The position numbers were made by a program, and so were the translations under genes. Source: Porphyra umbilicalis (lineage: Eukaryota; Rhodophyta; Bangiophyceae; Bangiales; Bangiaceae). Taken from it: a stretch of 64,000 nt of DNA. The stretch spans positions 62,001 through 126,000 of the forward strand of contig KV918966.1 in assembly GCA_002049455.2 (NCBI GenBank). Direction: 5' to 3'. The notes beneath the pieces were generated by a model. That model was given only the letters and a program-made list of their open reading frames with translations. It had not been told where the DNA came from and did not search any database. Positions 10,521 to 22,639 of this stretch are shown one piece after another (the stretch's first letter is position 1; each line of letters starts with the position of its first letter).

Positions 10521-13500
10521 CTCCTGTCACTTGTGCACGGGGAGTCTGCTGAGTGCTCGGGTGCGAGTGCGAGGGCCATTTTTCTTTTTGCGTGTGTCGT
10601 GGTCCGTTAGCTGGAGACTGACCGACCGGCATTCGCTAGTCGCAGATGGTCTCATGGTGGCATGTTGCTCTTGCAGTTTTATCTGTTTCATCACGCCTCC
10701 CGGCCTCATTTGCTCCTCTCTCAGATCATTACATGAAGAAGACGCACTATGTCCCAAGAGTGTAGGGTGCAAGGCGGTGACCGTGCTCTGGGTGTGCGGA
10801 GGGCGCGTGGCAGGCAGGTATCTCAACAGCCATGATGGTGCCGCCAAGCTTGCAATGACACACCCTGCCCTTAGCGGCTCGCGTGTGGCCGCCCAATTGC
10901 ACACACATAGAGCTTTGCATCTGATGCTGCTTCATTTGACATATGTGTACGAGAATGTCCCTCTCGCGTTCTGGGTGGCGTTCCGACCCGAGTGGTCACC
11001 AAGTGCGGCTTAGGCGTTGCATGAGCGTGCTGAGAACAGAGGCCGTTCTTGACCCTCCTGATACAGACGATAAAGTCATGAGATTGCCCGCCTCATGTTC
11101 TCTAGAATAATGGCCTGGTTCTTTTTGGACGCGTCCTCAGTCCTCCAGGCGGCCGTCCAACACGTCGCCCACCAGCCCTGTTACTTAGCGCGGGGGTGCC
11201 TTCGTCACAGCGACCCCTCCTGGGCGAAGACGAGGAGGCTCCGGTGTTACTCACTGGCTTGCGCGCCCACCAGCGCTGCCAGGGTCAGCTGGCTGCTCAA
11301 ACCGCACTGCCATGGCGAGCTGGCAGCTCAAACTGACCGCCTCGGCCTCGGCGAGTTGTCGTGCCGCGGTGGACGCCGCCTTGGCCGCGGCGGTCCCCCC
11401 ATGGAGGCGGCCGCAGAAAGCCCCCTTGTCTTATCGTTTTTGCACCTTCGTGTCTTGTTCGTTCTCTTTCCTGTGTGGGGTATGGCGGGGTGGCGACTGT
11501 TGGGCACTGGAATCGGCCACACGGCCTGTCGGCCGACCGGTCTTTCTGTCCTCGTCGGAGTTTCGACTCGGCGCTTGTTGGCAGTGTCTCTCGAACTGTT
11601 TGCACCCCTGTCCCGCGTCCGCTGTCGCATGTTTCAAACTTTTTTCATCCTCCGGACGCGCACTGCCCGCCCCACCCCGTCCCGTCCGGGGATCTGCAGT
11701 ATCCAGTCCGCCGCCACATTCTGTGCGCCCTCCCTGTGAAGAACAGATGGTCATCGGTAAAGCTTTTGACCGCCGCGACCCTCCAACAGCGTGAATGCCA
11801 CTCTCTCAAGTAGACAATAAAGCATGGCGCATACCAACGACACGGCATCAAACAAAAATAACTATACCATAAGAAACGTTGAAACCCATCAGGGGAGGAC
11901 AAGCGAAGTCGCGTGCAGGAAGAGAGCGCACAGCATTGCCTTCCGGCTTCAACTGCGCGAGTCGGACAAAGCCCAGCGGTCGCAGGCCGGCACCTGGGTT
12001 AAACACATGTGACCGAACTGATGACACACACTGCAGAAGCCGTGGTAAGAAGAAGCGCCACGGGCCCCGCAGCGACAACCGTCCTCAGCCAAAATCTCGG
12101 CGACCACGAGCCGAAAGCAGGGATGCTCGACTGGCAACCTGTGGCAACAAAGGAAATCCAAGTGCGGGCCGCTCGACGCATGTTGCGTGAGTGGATGCGC
12201 TTGTTGCGGGCCGCTAGAAGTGCATGAACCGTGGGCTATTACTTTCGAATCCAACAACATCAACACAGCGACATGGTGGAACCCCCCGCTGGAGCGAACG
12301 TTAGAAGACTACCATATCTCGCCAAACAGCAGCTCAAGCCTGGGCGACAAGACGGGCTCCCGACACAGTGCAATGGGCTCTGCGTCATGTTCGTCAACAA
12401 TACTCTCAACCGTTGAATGCAGCAGCGGGAAGCATACCTGCGGGAGAACCACTGGGGGGTTCCCGACGAACATCGTGCACGGGGGAGCGACGCAGGCCAA
12501 GAAACGATGAGGGCCGACAGCACGCCAGTGTTCTGGTCCGACCGCGGAGCGCACCACGACGATCACGGTACCGACGTCACAAGAAAACCCAATCGGCTGA
12601 GATCGCCACAACTTTTTCGTCAACATGGGCCACTATTGGAGAAGGTGGGCTACATCAGAACAATTTTTTCTAAATCGCCCGGATCTCACATCGGTTTGAT
12701 CGACATGGACGAATGCGCACCAATCTAGGTGGCCGATTCAGGTCATGACCACTGGCACGATGATTGTGGAGTTCAAAGATGCCGAAGGAGCTCAGCCTCT
12801 GGACTGATGGGCGCCGTCAATTTGTTTTCCTTTGGTCCAACAAATGGCGGGGGCGCCAAAAATGGTGGAGCAGCTGGCAGCGTCGCCCACAGCACTAGCC
12901 GCACCACAAAAGCATGGCGCCACTTCTCAGGACAGAACCAACCCCAAGAGGGGGGTACGGCTTCCCCCGCCTCCAGATAGAGTCAGGGAAGCAGCAGCAG
13001 ATCGCTAACAGCGTCATCGGCAAGCAAGAACTGTCACCTGTGCCGACAACGGCGTTGCACATGAGCTTTCCGATCACGTCCGGCATTGTCTGGCATGCGG
13101 TGACAGGGTGCCTTCTGGCGTGGGCTTTCCTGCTGCCAGTCTGTTGTGGGCTCCTCCTAGGAGACACGAACACCAAAAACCGTCCCACACGCATGCTCTT
13201 CGTCGAGGCCTCGTTCCCATCAATTGCCGAGGTACTTCACTTCGAGCAGCCACTTCTGGCGGTCCCATCTGCGACGTAAAAAAGCACCCCACTCAATGAG
13301 CAAGGCCGTACACCTCATGATGACCACCTCTTTCGTGCACACGCTCGAAGACATGTGTCAAAACTCGAACCATCGCCGAAAGACGCTTCAAATATGGAGA
13401 ATAGCGTCCTCCGATTGGTTGCATGAGATTTTCGTGTCTGGAAGGAGTCACACCTGGCACACCAGGTGCAAAAGTGCAGGAGGGAATGCCCCATTTTGGA

Positions 13501-14219
13501 ACTCACATCGTACCGTCTTTGTTCAGTTCGTACGGGCAAGTGCAGCCCATGTTATCCTTTTACTTCCCTGTACGACCGTTTCCTTTCAGGGCTACGGTTC
13601 TCCCGTGGACACTGATTGTGGAGAGGGTCACGGAAGCCGCGAGCAAGATGCGTTTGCGACTCCATGACGTGAAACGATTGCGAACGTGGCCCGCGAATTG
13701 GATGATTCCAGTTGGGAAAGTACCACGATGGTTTCGTGCCCTGGTCCTGGGCTCCAGCTGAGGCCTGCTGTGCACGCACGATCGAAGTATTTTGGCAGCA
13801 ATGCCCGCAGGGGCGTCGTCGAAAGCTGATTCAGAAAACTTTGGTTCGTCATCATGGTGTGCCGGCCCACATGAGAGACAGGCGTGGTCAACGCTGCGCA
13901 TTGGCGACTTCACGTCTGGCAGTTCATTCAGAAGTGCTTGCCACGCCCGACGCCGTCGTTCCAGTTGAAGTTGTGCGAAATTGCGCCCAAGCGGGTACGC
14001 GAAGCCCCTTCCGCTTCAAGCCCGCCGTGGGAGTGCCCCACCTACCGCTGCCCACCACCACCGCGACCGACCTGCCGCCACCTCCGACCGCTGCCACTAC
14101 CGCTGCTGCTGCTGCTTCCGGCTCCGCTGCTGTTGACGGCTTCGCTGGTGCTGTCGACACCGCCGGTCGCGCCGCCGCCGCGTATCGCCGTCGCGCCGTG
14201 TGGGCGGCCTCTTCAACAT
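10521..14219. other. No supportable gene
   Basis: About 3.7 kb of near-average composition with only short, overlapping frames and no recognised domain. A possible polyadenylation hexamer (AATAAA) occurs at about 11816, but no gene can be attached to it. The last 150 bp (14040-14200) become rich in CCG/GCT triplets. Confidence 0.4.
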
Positions 14220-14788
14220 GTTGGACTATAAGTTTGAACTCCTCAGGACCTTTCACACCGGTATTGTGGCTGTAGCTGAGTGGTACAATTTTCGAATCCC
14301 AACAGGTTATGGGCCCAGAAAATTCCAGCTAAAGTTGGTTGGCTCTGCAGGAGGTCGCAGGTTCAAAACTCACCTGAGGGCGACTTGAAATCGCAGGAGC
14401 CTGGGGATTAGCTTCGTGAGTGAGACCTGGCGGCTTGAGGTCCTGTGAAATTAGGAGGAATGTTGGACTATAAGTTTGAACTCCTCAGGACCATTCACAC
14501 CGGTATTGTGGCTGTAGCTGAGTGGTACAATTTTCGAATCCCAACAGGTTATGGGCCCAGAAAATTCCAGCTAAAGCTGGTTGGCTCTGCAGGAGGTCGC
14601 AGGTTCAAATCTCACCTGAGGGCGACTTGAAATCGCAGGAGCCTGGGGATTAGCTTCGTGAGTGAGACCTGGCGGCTTGAGGTCCTGTGAAGTAAGGAGG
14701 AGTGTTGGACTATAAGTTTGAACTCCTCAGGCCCATTCACACCGGTATTGTGGCTGTAGCTGAGTGGTACAGTTTTCGAATCCCAACA
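14220..14788 (+). repeat. Tandem 241-bp repeat with tRNA-promoter-like boxes (SINE-like)
   Basis: Two complete units (14220-14461 and 14462-14702) and the first ~86 bp of a third (14703-14788) run head to tail. They differ at only a handful of positions, so the duplication is recent. Each unit has TAGCTGAGTGG (14273-14283 in the first), matching a tRNA-type RNA polymerase III A-box, then TTTTCGAATCCC. About 77 bp after the A-box comes GGTTCAAAACT or GGTTCAAATCT (14360-14370), resembling a B-box, with flanking CAGGT/ACCTG able to form a T-arm-like stem. No complete cloverleaf was found, so a tRNA-derived SINE or tRNA-like repeat is more likely than a tRNA gene. The third copy stops abruptly where GC-rich DNA begins. 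Confidence 0.7.
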
Positions 14789-16720
14789 CAACAGAGGGGT
14801 GCACGCCCGCGGGCCCCCGCGGCGCCGAGCTCGCGGGCACCCGCGCGGTCAAGCGCCCCGACACTTTGCGGAGGAGGGGGCCGACGCCGCGCCCGCCCGA
14901 CGGTGTGAGCGCGGCCGTCGCGTCACCGCCGTCTTCGTCGCCAGCGTCGGTGCTCGCCGTCGCTGGGAGTGGCCGCACCGCCCCGCCTTGGGGTGGCGGC
15001 GTTCAACGCCGGTGGAGATCGGCGGGTTCCTCGCGCCGTCGCGCCCACTTGCTCCCCCCCCGCTTCGCCCGATGCAACGCTGGCAGCGGCGCAGTAGACG
15101 CTCTCGAAGCATATTACCGTGCGGCGGCAGTGGGCGGCCGCCGCCGACTCCCTACCAGACGCCGCTTAACGCGCTTTCTGCACCAACACCGCTACAGCGA
15201 GAAACGACCATGGTGGGGGGCCGTGGGAAGGCGACGTATCGCCTTGACGTCAACAAGAGCCCCAGCGTGGACAAAAACATCGGCAAACGCGGGCGTGGAC
15301 GGGCCCGCCGGTGGAGGCGGCGGCCCGAGTGCAGTGATGCCACGAACGGCGGCGGCGGCGGCTGTTGATGGGCCCGCCGCCGTCGGCCGCGGCACATGCG
15401 CCGTCGCGGGAGTCACCAGCGCCGCCGCCGCCGCCGCCGCCGCCGTAGCAGCCACCGGCGCCGCAGAGGCCTAGGACGCCGCCGCTGGCCTCTCGCCCAC
15501 CACAGCCGGCGGCAGCATCAACGCCGACGCCACAGCCGCCTGAGGCTGCCCGAGCTAGAGCGGCGCCATTCTCGTGGCCGCGAAATGAGCATGGCGAAGC
15601 GGGACCTGCACCGGCGTGTGGGGGGGAGGGCGAGGGCGCGGAGCGCGGGGCTGCCAACGCACCCGTCGGGGCGTTCCACGCCGCCGCGCGGCTTGGGGCG
15701 ACGGGAAACCACGGCGGCCGCCTCTTGTGCCGTCGCTACCTGCAGGGGCGCGCATCGTGGGGCTTCGTTAGCGGCCCGGAGCCGGCCGACGCAACCGCCG
15801 CCGCCGTCTGGGCTGCCACGACTGCCGGCAGCGCCGCTGGCACTCGCGGTGCAGGCGCCACTCCCGAAGGGAGGCCCAGAGCGTGCCGCGACAGCACCTT
15901 TCCGGACGCGGTCGTCCCAAACGGCAGGGTGGTCGTCGCCGCCGCCGTTGCCGCGGCGGATGTCGTCTCAACCGGCACGGCGGTCGTCACCGCCGCCGAT
16001 GCCGTGGCGGACATCGCCCCCGCCGACGGCGACATCGTAGCCGCGACCGCCCTCGCCGCCGCCATCCTCTGCCGTGCCGCCGGGTCAGCCGATGTCGACG
16101 CCGACGCGGCGGCGTGCGTCGTGACGCCTGTGGAGGTTCTGACGTTGTGATGCGCCGCCACCGGCGCGACGGTCGCCGTTCTGACCGCTACCGCAGCCGC
16201 CACCGCGGCCGACTGTGACTCTGTCGCGGACGCCGCCAACAAGGATGTCGCCGCCGTGGGCGCCGCCGCCGCCACCATGGGGGACGAAACGTGGCGTGCC
16301 ACCGCTGTCCGGGCCGCAGCCTCCGAAGCGGCTCCCGCTACCGCGGGGCCTGCCCGCGGCGTCGCCTCCGCCGGCGCTGCGTCCCCAGCGTCCGCCGCCA
16401 CCACCGCCGCCGCCGCTCCCAGCACTCGGAGCAATCGGAGGGGGGGCGGGTGTGGGGGGACATGGGGGTTGGTGAGGGAGAGGGGCGGTGGGGTGGGGGC
16501 TGGGGACGGACGAAGCAGCATGCGATGACGCGGCCGCCGCCACCACGGCCGCCGCCACTTCCACTTCCGTCGCCACCACAAATGCCGCCGCCGCCGCCGC
16601 CGCAGCCGGGGCTTCCTCCGCCGCCACCGCGTCCGCTATCATGGTCGCCAATGCGGCCGTCGCGGCCGCCTCCACGACCGCCGGCAGTGGGCCGCCGCCA
16701 CCGCCGCCGCGCGTGACATC
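14789..16720. repeat. GCC/GGC-rich low-complexity block
   Basis: The block starts exactly where the third 241-bp repeat is cut off. It consists of GCC, GGC, CCG and GTC words with homopolymer runs, so long frames are open on both strands and encode Ala/Gly/Arg/Pro strings. No domain, motif or signal peptide was recognised. The sharp left boundary suggests insertion or recombination within the 241-bp array. Confidence 0.55.
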
Positions 16721-17497
16721 AGCTAGGACCAACGGTACGAGATGTCGTTGCGTGGGCTCTGTCTTGCCGCAGCTGCATGAGCGTTGGGAAAGGGAGCCAA
16801 GACGCCATGTGGACTAACAATCCTGTGTAACTCCCCGTCGAGATCACATCCACTTGCAATATTTTGCAATGTCCTCGACCGATGAGTGGACAAGGGTGGG
16901 CCGTGCTGCGCACAAATGCTCTCAGCGCCCGTTAGCGAGGGCATTGCGCGAGACTTCCGAGTGGTCTTGGAGCTCCTGCGGTGTCGTCTCCGAGCCTGTC
17001 CCTCGTCAGTCGTCTATCTCGTTCATCTCCGTGGGTCAGCCGTCCATCTGGGGCGCCTCTGGAGGGACTGCTGAGTCGTCAGCCTTGACTCGTGCTCATC
17101 GACCGGCGGGTGCGTTGTGACTGGCGGGAGCTCGCAGACCGACCGGCGGGTGTTTGAGACCAGCGGGCGCTCCCGGGCAGGATGTCACATTGCCAGTCGC
17201 GGTTCCCGGCTGATGGGAAGCTTGTTACCGACCCGCTTCACGCTCGGCCACCGGCGCCTGCTCGCCGAGCAGACCTGCTGTCTGCTTTCGCCTGCTGCGC
17301 GCCGTCCGTCAGCTACGTGCTAACCACTGGTCGCTTGTTGTCCGCCCACTGTGCTCCTGGTTCTTTTCGACTGCGGCTTTCTCTCGCACTGGCATCTGCT
17401 CACTCGGCCTACAGTGTGTCGACCGCCGGTTTTCCGTGGTCGTCCGGTCTGTTTTGGACCGTTGGCTCTGCATGGTCCGCTGTCTTTTCAGAGAGAC
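16721..17497. other. Region upstream of the E(z)-like gene
   Basis: No coding frame of interest. Composition falls back toward average between two GC-rich blocks. The 5' flank and promoter of the E(z)-like gene would lie here, but no specific element was identified. Confidence 0.35.
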
Positions 17498-20150
17498 ATG
17501 GCCTACCCCGCCGCTCTGCATGTCCCTCCCGACCACGCACGTGCATCTTCGTCCGATGGCGGTGCGTCGAGCGTCGACCCCGCCGAAGAAGCCATTGACA
17601 TCGCGAGAGCGCGCACCGGGGACCGACGCGCGATAGCGCGGGTCGTGCCGCGCATCGTCCACAGGACGTTTCGGCTGGCGCGGCGACGTCGCCGATCTGC
17701 TGCTGCAGCTGTCATGAGAGCAAACCGAGAGGCAGAGCGCCGTGCACAGCACGACCGGCATCTTCAGATTCGTGGCGGCGCAGCTCCGCCGCCCGTCGAG
17801 TTCGCGGCCTCCCTCCAAGACATCATTGCGCCGGCTGACCGCTGTGTTTCGGCGCCCCTGGCGCCAGACCCCAAGAGACCACGCCTGACGGAGCCTCCCT
17901 CGCCGCCGAATTCGGGGGCAGGGGGGGCAGGTGCCGCTGTTGCTATCGCATCATCCGGCAGCGAGCCGCCCATCAACCCATTTGTTGATGTGACGGAGCG
18001 TACGGCCGTTCAGCCGACCATGCTCCACGCAGTGCGACCACCCCCTCGGATGACCAGCTAGACGTCTGTCCGCCGGTCGTGGCGGCGAGTGGAGGCCTCT
18101 TCCCAGGCTTTTGTACTCCCGTACGTGGGGAATTCTCCTCGTGTCAGGGGCTCGACGGCGCGTTTGCTCGACGAGCAAAAGGACTCATCAACAGCCGGCT
18201 CTGACGGCAGCGACACATCCGGCGACGAAGCGAGCAGGACAGGGAAAGCCTGCTACTCCCTTGCTGCCCGTACTCTCAGAGCCATGCACCGAGAAGCTCT
18301 TGTGGCTGTTGTGGCCGTGCTGCGTGCGGACGCTGTCGTGCTCTGTGTCGTGCGTCGTTTTCTCCGCGTGCGTCGGTCTGCCGTCCGTCGTATGCTTGAC
18401 CAGGCGGACGCCCGTAACGCCGCCGCGCAGGAAGTGCGGCGGGCCCGGACGAACGCCGCTGCCCAACACTCTTTTCTGCAACAACTAACGGGCGGCGCCT
18501 GCCTCGCGGCAGTGTTGGCGGCGGGCGCATTGGCAGAGTCCCCGGAATCACTGTCTGACGTAGACACGTTGAAGGGGCCGCGTCCGTTCGACCGACGTGG
18601 GCGCGCGTCGCAACCCGGCACTATCCCTCATTGTGCAGATGCTCTGCGTGCAGGCGTCGCCGCTGCCCGCGCTGTGAGGATGGCTGTGCGTGCTGCGGGG
18701 GGCGCTACCTTCCCCTCCGTGTCCCCACTCTTCGGCACGCTGCTGGGATGCCACCCTTTGCGACGCAATGGAACGGCTGGTTCATCTCGTGTCGGCGTCG
18801 CTGCACTCCCGAGGCTGCTCGACTCGGCGCACCGTCCCCGTGACGCGTTTCTCCGATTGTTCTGTCGTTTTTGTTTTGTGTACTGCTGCCGTATTCACGG
18901 CACGCCTGTGCATGACGCGCTCGTCGCGCCGTTCCCGTCGACACCCGTCGTTTTTCCATCGGACCCACGCCGCCTGGAAACAGCGGCGGATGGCGGCGAT
19001 TGCGACTTTAACGCCCAAGGCTCGGCGTTGGTGGGTGGGGCAGATGGCGGCCGTGCGCGCCGCGCCCGCGCCATGCATGCGGCAATTCGCGTCGCGGCCG
19101 GACCCTGTCGTGACTGCCGACTCGACCTCCGCAGCCGCGCGGCTGTTTTCGTGCACGGGTGCCGCACGGAAGTCTGGGCCGTCGAAGACGTCCAGCTCCT
19201 TCGCGCCGCAGTTCGCATTGTCGGGCCGTTTGATACGTGCCGCATGGCCCGTTTCGTTCCCAACTCGACATGTCGCCGGGTGGCCGAGTACCTGGTGGAC
19301 TGGGGCTGGCCGGGCGCCTGGCGCGAGGTGCCCACGACACCGCGACCACCCCCCCGACGAGACGCTCCTCTGTCCCACCCCCCGGTGCTATCCCTCCCCA
19401 ACAACAGCCAAGAGTCGGTCGTCAAGAAGTCTCCGCCCTTCATTCCGTGCTGGCATGTCGGGGCGTGCACACGGTCCAATTGCCGGTGCGTGGAAAACGA
19501 CGTACCCTGTGAGAAGCAGTGCGGGTGTGCTCGTACCCGGTGGGCGTCGAGGGGGCCAGTGGTGCTGGATGCCGACGAGGCGGCTTCCATCTCCACCCCC
19601 GCCGACGGCTGCGCGCCCACGGATGGGTCGCTGTTTTGCAGCAGGCGCATATCCTGCTCTTGTCCCTCGCCGTCGCGCTGTGAGACGAACTCGTGCCCTT
19701 GTTTTGCCGCGGACCGTGAGTGCAACCCAGACGCGTGCATGATGTGCGGTGCCCACCTTCATCCCGCGTCAGGTGTGGACGGGTTGACCACGGGATCAGT
19801 TGCCTCAGAGTCTCCCATGGCCCGCTCCACTGCGGCCGCGACTGGAGCCTATTGGCGCCTGATGCGGTCGCCGCGCCCGACCGACCTGGGTGTCATGCCC
19901 GGGCGTGGCGGAGGTGCGTCTACGAACAGTGCGTCGTCGGTAAGACGCTGTCGCAACATTCAAGTGCAAGTTGGTGCCCGAGTGCGCCTTAAGCTCGGCG
20001 TGTCTCGTGCCCACGAGCTTGGCGTCTTTGTCGCCGAAGCAGCTGGGGCCGGCGACTTTGTGGGTGAATACTTCGGGGAGATTGTCTCCGCCGCGGAGGG
20101 GCACCGTCGCGGTCGTACTTACGACGCATCCCTCGTTTCTCTTTCAATGC
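17498..20150 (+). pseudogene. Enhancer-of-zeste (PRC2 catalytic subunit) homologue, disrupted
   Basis: E(z)/EZH2 proteins methylate histone H3 Lys27 within PRC2. The main frame from 18089 shows the family order: a Cys motif (FCRFCFVYCCRIHG, residues 258-271) like the CRRC..DCRLHG of plant CLF/SWN; a SANT-like segment (EVWAVEDVQLLRAAV to TCRRVAEYL, 361-402); and a CXC region with CWHVGACTRSNCRCVENDVP (454-473) and CETNSCPCFAADRECNPDAC (531-550). A SET start follows (VGEYFGEIVSAAEGHRRGRT, 658-677). SET homology then stops at about residue 690, so the NHS motif and catalytic Tyr are absent. The frame runs on to 20944 as low-complexity sequence. An upstream part in the same frame (MAYPAALHV at 17498) is separated only by TAG at 18059-18061. 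Either this is a pseudogene, the C-terminus was lost by rearrangement, or the assembly is wrong here. Family identity is firm; activity is doubtful. Confidence 0.8.
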
Positions 20151-20499
20151 GTTTTAGAAGGCAGCGCAACAGGGCTTCATCCGGGGCGCCAGCGCGTCGA
20201 GCTGCCACTCCGGCACTGCCGCGCCCTTCGCGGACAGTAGCCCACCGTTGCCGCACCTGCTGCTGCCGCCGACGCCGCCGCCGGAGGTGTCGGAAGGGGC
20301 ACCGCAGCTGGCGCCTCCTCCGCCGACACCGGCCTGAGCGGGAGGCCGTTGTCGAGCTTGCTGCTGCTTGCTGCTCCCGGCTGCGGCCCCTGGTTGACAA
20401 AATTGGTGTGCGATGGACGGCGCCGGAAAAGCACGGTTGGAGTGCTTGTTGCCTTTGCGCGGGCCTCCCAAATACCGACCCCCCCATCTTCGTCCCCGC
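20151..20499. other. Junction between broken E(z) and OCRL-like genes
   Basis: None of the three forward frames restores the missing half of the SET domain. The sequence is CCG-rich and repetitive. The forward frame that stays open here merely extends the E(z) frame without homology. Confidence 0.4.
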
Positions 20500-22470
20500 T
20501 CACCACACGACCGTCAGGTCTGGGTCGGCTGTCGCGTCCAGCAGCAGCCGCAAAAAGGCGACGCGCTCGGCAGCATCGGTGGTGGCTGATTCCCCAGTGC
20601 TGCCCCGCCGCGGCCGGTCGGCGGCAGCCGAGCAGCCCGCCGCTGCCGCCGGGTCGTCGTTGGTGCCCTCCCCCCCCCAGTCGGCGGCGCCACCGTGGAA
20701 GGGCGAAGCCGCCAACGGCCACCGCCATGCCGCGGGGAAGGCGATTGCAAATGGAGTCGTGTCGCCGTCCGCGTCGGGCGTAGAAAAGAGCGCACGCCCC
20801 ACACCGCGGGGCCACAGGAGCACCGCGCCAAAACGTTCGACGAGCGCGTCGGTGGTATCCCCCTTGTTGGCGGTCGGCTCGGCGGAGGCGGCGCCAGCGC
20901 CGCCTTCGAGGCCCGCCAGCCGCCGCAGGAGGCCGAGCGCGTAGGTGAGGGTGTCGGCATGGACGGGGGGCATGGTCACCACCACCCCGCATGCGGCGGC
21001 GGGGGAGCGCGCCACCCCCGCCGCCACTGCCACCGCCCGCGCCGCCCCCGCCGCCGGCGCCCGGTCGCAGCAGCTGTACGGTACGACCGGCTCGTGGACG
21101 GATGCCAGCCACCGCAGCAGCGCTGACAAAGTGCTGCGGTTGGCGCGGTCGCCAACGTCGCATGCTCCCCGCGGTCGGTGGCGGAGAGCACCGCCGCCAC
21201 TACCGCGAGCTCCCCGCCGTCACGGAGGCAAATGGAGGCGTCCCCGGGCGTCACCGCCGGCAACAGCGCGTCGACAAGGTGCCACAGCTGCGGTGGCAGC
21301 GGGTACCGCTTGCCGCCAGTGGCGGCGGGCCCCCATGAGCGCGGCGGCGCGTCAGTCGCTCCCGCCCAACCGGTCCCACCCGATGCTGCCGCGGCGGCCG
21401 AAGGGGCCGCTCGGGTGGAGGCCGTCGGGCCCGCCGGCCGCATCCACATAATTTGAAGTGTTGCCACCGAGCAGCGAGAGCGTCGAGCCGCGCGCCGTCG
21501 CCGCGTACTCGCCGGCGATGGATACCCGCGCGAGCGTTACGGTTTTTGGGCAGGCAAACAGTTGCCGCCGTCTCCGCAACAGGTTGGCGCTCACAAAGTG
21601 AGCCGCCCGCTGAGGGGCACCTCCGAAGCCGTCAGGACAGCCGCCCACACACAGTCCAGGTCAACAGTCGCGGCGACATGAAGGGTAACCGCCTCGCCCG
21701 GGGGCAAGCATTACCTGCATGACCTTGTCGCCACCACTACGCACCACGCGGCTGTCACCGACCCCGTCGTCACCGCGGCCGTCGTCACCGCCGCTGCCGG
21801 CGCCGCCGTCGCCATCGCCCCGATTGGCCACGGCCACCCACGGTGGGTACACGCGGAGCCACGGCGCCAGGCGGCTCGCACACAACCGCACCACCGTCGG
21901 CAGCTTCCCCTCGCTTCATACGGCGATGCATACGCCACGGGCCCGAGCGCCAACGACGCTGGGGAGGTACGGATGCGGGGTGCGAGCTGCGGCTCCCGCC
22001 TGGTCAACCCCCGCTGGACGGCGCCGCGGACCTCGGAGCGGCGATTGCGGTCGACGCGCTCAAAGCCGACCGCAAAAGTCGCCGACACGGGCCGGTGGTC
22101 CGACGCGAGCACCTCTCGCCGCCAGTAGGATTGGAGGGCGACGCTCTCGGCCGACACAGACACTCGGCTGCTCCACAAGACTCGGTCGCACCAGAAGGGC
22201 GTGCGCGTGACGACGAGCGTGCCGTTCTCGTCGGGCGCACGGTCATAGCCGAACCCGTGAAGCTCGTGCTTGTACGTTGGCTCAAACGTGAGGGCTCCCT
22301 CCTCAAAGCCCCGCAGCACGGCCTCGCCCGCGCGCTCCGAGCGGAGCTGATCATACTCGGCGAGTGCCCGTCACGCGCCACATTTAATCAGCTCCAGTAT
22401 CCGCTCCGCTGGCAGCGCGATGCGGTAGTTGAGGTCGTGCAACAAAATGCAACGTCGTGGTCCCGCACAC
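20500..22470 (-). pseudogene. OCRL/INPP5B-type inositol polyphosphate 5-phosphatase, decayed
   Basis: OCRL/INPP5B enzymes remove the 5-phosphate from PtdIns(4,5)P2 on endomembranes and have 5-phosphatase, ASH and RhoGAP-like domains in that order. All three leave traces here, reading down the minus strand. The phosphatase end shows HDLNYRIALPAERILELI, GFEEGALTFEPTYKHE, TPFWCDRVLW and SDHRPVSATF (about 22460-22050). ASH traces are PASLALGPVAYASP, APWLRVYPPWVAVAN, PPGEAVTLHVAATVDLD and VSIAGEYAATARGSTL (about 21950-21480). RhoGAP traces are YPLPPQLWHLVDALL, LSALLRWLASVHEPVVPY and DAAERVAFLRLLLDAT, ending at the stop at 20500. TGA at 22373-22371 falls inside the phosphatase where family members have an ordinary residue. 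The pieces lie in different frames, with about five frame changes. The N-terminal two thirds of the phosphatase domain was not found. Confidence 0.75.
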
Positions 22471-22639
22471 TCAACGCGGACGGCGCGCCCGTGTCGGTGG
22501 CCGCCACCCCAACGTCGATAGACGGAGAAATAGAACTAGATGACACCGTGCTATCGGGTCCCCTGACGCTTTGCGCGCCCTGATCGGCGTTCCTGCCACC
22601 CGCGCGGCAAAATGCGCCCGTAGAACTCATCTACCTTCT

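Noticed and set aside
14220-14461. True tRNA gene
   Set aside because: A-box and B-box-like words are present but the spacing is long and no full cloverleaf or anticodon loop could be drawn. Called as a SINE-like repeat instead.
15736-16581. 281-aa minus-strand Ala/Val-rich ORF
   Set aside because: Composed of GCC/GGC words with several equally open overlapping frames and no domain.
20119-20240. Frame containing SFLFQ after RRGRTYD as a continuation of the E(z) SET domain by a frameshift
   Set aside because: SFLF resembles the EZH2 SFLFN segment, but the next residues lack the conserved GNKIRFANHS block, so the match is too short to trust.
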